Both the position numbers and the translations under genes were made by a program. A stretch of DNA of 25,720 nt from Hydrogenophilales bacterium RIFOXYD1_FULL_62_11 (GTDB taxonomy: Bacteria; Pseudomonadota; Gammaproteobacteria; Burkholderiales; Thiobacillaceae), in the NCBI GenBank assembly GCA_001802655.1, contig MGZO01000091.1, positions 19,398-45,117 on the forward strand, read 5' to 3'. Of the stretch, positions 23,446 to 25,720 are shown in pieces (within the stretch, counting starts at the first letter, position 1; each line of letters starts with the position of its first letter). A model generated the notes under the pieces. It made no database searches, was not told the DNA's origin, and saw only the letters and a program-made list of their open reading frames with translations.

Positions 23446-24185
23446 AAGACTATTCTCCACGCCCCGACCTGCTCGCAGGTCGCGTTATTCTCGTGACGGG
23501 CGCCAGTTCCGGCCTGGGCCGAGCGGCCAGCCTGGCGTTTGCACGCCACGGTGCTACCGTCGCCCTGCTCGCACGCAATGAAGCCAAGCTCGAAGCGGTA
23601 TACGACGAAATCCTTTCTGCGGGCGGCGCTGAACCGGCAATGTTTCCCTATGATCTGGCGGTTGCCGACGATCGCAGCCTGGAAACGCTGGCCGGCACCA
23701 TCGCGCATCACCTCAAGCGGCTCGACGGCGTGCTGCACAGTGCGCACCAGTTTTACAATCTCACCCCGCTGACTCTGCAAACGCTCGATCAATGGCAAAC
23801 CCTGATGCGGGTCAATCTCATCGCACCTTTCGCATTAACACGTGCGTGCATGCCCTTGCTCAAACAGGCACCCGATGCATCGGTTGTGTTTACGGGTGAA
23901 ACCCATGGGCACCAACCCGCCGCATTCTGGGGCGGCTACGCCGTTGCCAAATCAGGTCTGGAAACCCTGACCCGTATCTGGGACGACGAGATTACCCCGG
24001 AAGAGAACCTGCGCATCAATACCCTGATTCCCGGTCAGGTGGCAACCAGCCTGCGTGCGCGAACACACCCTGGACTCGCCCCCGAAACGCTGCCGAATCC
24101 GGACGATCTGATGCCCTGGTACCTCTACCTGATGGGCGAGGATAGCCGGATGGTGCGCGGTCAGATTATCGAGTGTCGAGGCTGA
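23442..24185 (+). CDS. YciK-like short-chain dehydrogenase with altered active site
   Basis: A 247-residue SDR most like YciK. The NAD(P)-binding motif TGASSGLG is at about 19-26. The usual NNAG region reads HSAHQF, and the Tyr-x3-Lys pair is present as YAVAK. Counting 13 residues back from the Tyr, where the catalytic Ser normally sits, I find Glu in VFTGETHGHQP, so the classical Ser-Tyr-Lys triad is incomplete. The C-terminal half (PDDLMPWYLYLMGEDSRMVRGQ) matches the YciK pattern. The gene overlaps hpnE by four bases and is followed 28 bases later by the kinase. The substrate is unknown; a role in isoprenoid or quinone chemistry would be speculation. Similar betaproteobacterial proteins may share the changed motif. 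Confidence 0.88.
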   Translation: MKDYSPRPDLLAGRVILVTGASSGLGRAASLAFARHGATVALLARNEAKLEAVYDEILSAGGAEPAMFPYDLAVADDRSLETLAGTIAHHLKRLDGVLHSAHQFYNLTPLTLQTLDQWQTLMRVNLIAPFALTRACMPLLKQAPDASVVFTGETHGHQPAAFWGGYAVAKSGLETLTRIWDDEITPEENLRINTLIPGQVATSLRARTHPGLAPETLPNPDDLMPWYLYLMGEDSRMVRGQIIECRG

Positions 24186-24213
24186 ACGCCAAGCTCTCCG
24201 CCCAATCGTAAAT

Positions 24214-25494
24214 ATGACAATCGGCCGTTACGAAATCCTGGACGAAATCGGTCAAGGTGCAATGGGCACGGTTTACCGTGCGCGCGATCCGATGATCGAA
24301 CGCGTGGTAGCCATTAAAACCGTCTCCATCTCACTCCTTCAACAGGAAGGGGCTGGCGCGGAAGCGCGCTTTTTGCGCGAAGCGCAAAGCGCCGGGCGTC
24401 TTTCGCATCCCAACATCGTGACGATTTATGACGTAAGCGAAGCCAATGGTCTCGCTTACATCGCCATGGAATACCTGTCCGGAAGAACGCTGCGCGACAT
24501 CATGAATCAGGGCCCGATGCCGCTTGATCTGATTCTCGACACAGTCACGCAAATGGCGGAGGCCTTGGCGTTTGCCCACGAACACGGGGTGATCCATCGC
24601 GATATCAAACCCGCAAACGTCGTAATCACCCGACAGCATGGACGCATCAAGCTAACCGACTTCGGAATCGCCCATCTCGTCAACAGCAACCATACCCAAA
24701 CGGGTCAAATGCTGGGGTCGCCGCGCTATATGTCGCCGGAACAGGCAATGGGGCGTGTGATTGATGGGCGCTCGGATATTTTTTCGCTCGGGGCGGTACT
24801 GTACGAAATGCTGACGGGGCAATACGCCTTCGATGGTGAAAGCCTGCCAACGATTATCTATCGCGTGATCAGTGAAATGCCGGTGCCCGTCGAGGTCGTG
24901 CGCCCGAAAATACCGGCTGGACTCACCAGCCTGCTGGCGAGCATGTTGAGCAAAAATCCGGAAGAGCGCCCTGATGCAAGCTCGCTGGTCAACGCCCTGC
25001 GGGTACTGCCGAGCCAAGCCCCCGAACCTCCAGCCTCGCCGCAGGTTGAACAGATACCGCACCCGCTACGCGTGTTGGCATTTACCACACCTGTTGCGGT
25101 ATTCCTGCTGGTGGGGGTAAGCATCATTGTTATCGAACATTTCCTCGACTCGCCTCAGGAAACGCCCGCCCCATCCACCCTGCCAAGCAGCGACGCTGCC
25201 CCAGCGTTTCAAATGTCCCGGGTGCCATCGACCGTGAACGGAAAAGTCGACAGCAACCTAACTTTGCCTGCCCGCGTCCAAACTACCCCGCTGCTTGACC
25301 ATGACAACCCTGCCAGCTCATCAGATGCCTACCTCGAAGGACTCGACAAGAAACGGGTTGAGTTGCGCATCAAACGCACCGAACTATTGCTGAAATTTAC
25401 CAAACAACATCCGGATGTGCGTCATGTAGACCGGGAGCTCGAGCAACTAAGCGTAGAACGCCGCGCCTACCTGAAAAAGCAGAACAAGAACTGA
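24214..25494 (+). CDS. Membrane-anchored Hanks-type Ser/Thr protein kinase
   Basis: A 426-residue protein. The complete cytosolic kinase domain (about 5-265) has GQGAMG at 13-18, catalytic Lys35, Glu56, HRDIKPAN with Asp130, DFG with Asp149, activation-loop Thr161 and Thr163, and SPE with Glu176. A Pro-rich linker leads to one membrane segment (about 286-308). A low-complexity Ser/Thr/Pro stretch (about 312-372) and a charged coiled-coil (about 373-424) follow and should lie in the periplasm. The coiled-coil has LLLKFTKQHPDV, similar to segments in polysaccharide chain-length regulators. There are no PASTA repeats. The gene follows the squalene genes closely and ends four bases from the convergent transporter gene. 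Confidence 0.92.
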   Translation: MTIGRYEILDEIGQGAMGTVYRARDPMIERVVAIKTVSISLLQQEGAGAEARFLREAQSAGRLSHPNIVTIYDVSEANGLAYIAMEYLSGRTLRDIMNQGPMPLDLILDTVTQMAEALAFAHEHGVIHRDIKPANVVITRQHGRIKLTDFGIAHLVNSNHTQTGQMLGSPRYMSPEQAMGRVIDGRSDIFSLGAVLYEMLTGQYAFDGESLPTIIYRVISEMPVPVEVVRPKIPAGLTSLLASMLSKNPEERPDASSLVNALRVLPSQAPEPPASPQVEQIPHPLRVLAFTTPVAVFLLVGVSIIVIEHFLDSPQETPAPSTLPSSDAAPAFQMSRVPSTVNGKVDSNLTLPARVQTTPLLDHDNPASSSDAYLEGLDKKRVELRIKRTELLLKFTKQHPDVRHVDRELEQLSVERRAYLKKQNKN

Positions 25495-25498
25495 AAAG

Positions 25499-25720
25499 TC
25501 ACCAGCTCGTTTCGCGTTCAGCCGTAGCAGATACTTTGTGAATGCTGAGGTCGGCACCGGTGAATTCCTCTTCCGCATCGAGCCGCAGACCAACAAATCG
25601 TTGCAAGGTGCCATACACTAACACGCTGCCAATCAAGGCTACCGCCACCCCCCCCAACGTACCGATCAGTTGCGCCACCAAACTGACGCCACCGATCCCC
25701 CCCAACAGCTTGCTGCCAAA
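25499..25720 (-). CDS. amt: Ammonium transporter, C-terminal fragment (5' part outside window)
   Basis: The last 73 codons of a minus-strand gene that enters from the right edge. A hydrophobic segment (about LVAQLIGTLGGVAVALIGSV) is the final membrane helix of an Amt channel. It is followed by the cytosolic tail with GLRLDAEEEFTGADLSIHK, the conserved Amt C-terminal region that couples subunits in the trimer and interacts with GlnK in the family. Only the 3' end is visible, so channel residues cannot be checked. The full gene would be about 400 codons or more. It converges on the kinase gene with a four-base gap and no visible terminator. Confidence 0.88.
   Translation of the reverse strand, partial: FGSKLLGGIGGVSLVAQLIGTLGGVAVALIGSVLVYGTLQRFVGLRLDAEEEFTGADLSIHKVSATAERETSW

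Overview
The window looks like a chromosomal core segment of a betaproteobacterium, probably of the Nitrosomonadales type. I infer this from the gene order (guaB-guaA; smpB divergent from ratA-rnfH; tRNA-Leu-tig-clpP-clpX-lon-hupB-tRNA-Val-tRNA-Asp-ppiD; hpnC-hpnD-hpnE), from moderate-to-high GC, and from the protein sequences. No rRNA or species marker is present. I see no insertion sequence, phage, integrase or CRISPR array.

Left part (1-7466). The minus strand carries guaB and guaA (GMP synthesis from IMP), then two flavoprotein genes packed behind guaA; the last of them runs off the left edge. An intrinsic terminator and imperfect repeats lie between guaB and guaA. Diverging from guaB are a small lipoprotein gene and a DUF4124 protein gene, with a strong terminator-like hairpin inside the start of the second. 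A ratA-rnfH pair (minus) then faces smpB (plus).

Middle (7467-13646). A gene-poor stretch holds a 59-codon ORF with its own promoter-like sequence and a strong unexplained hairpin. It is followed by mnmH (tRNA 2-selenouridine synthase). Convergent to mnmH are relA (a synthetase-only (p)ppGpp synthase with a degenerate hydrolase domain) and ppiD (a periplasmic folding factor).

Proteostasis block (13765-20400, minus strand). tRNA-Leu(UAG), trigger factor, ClpP, ClpX, Lon, HU, tRNA-Val(UAC) and tRNA-Asp(GUC) lie head to tail. The block shows a convincing sigma-32 type heat-shock promoter ahead of lon, a near-consensus sigma-70 promoter ahead of hupB, and another ahead of the tRNA pair. Terminators follow lon and tRNA-Asp. 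The genes cover co-translational folding, ATP-dependent proteolysis and nucleoid structure.

Right part (20401-25720). A tightly packed plus-strand operon, hpnC-hpnD-hpnE, makes squalene from farnesyl diphosphate. It continues into a YciK-like short-chain dehydrogenase with an altered active site and a membrane-anchored Hanks-type Ser/Thr kinase with an unusual C-terminal coiled-coil. The C-terminal end of an ammonium transporter gene enters from the right on the minus strand.

Most of the window is ordinary housekeeping DNA. The points most worth a second look are the kinase and altered SDR attached to the squalene operon, the small basic ORF upstream of mnmH, the heat-shock promoter and hairpin leader of lon, and the hairpin embedded in the DUF4124 gene start.
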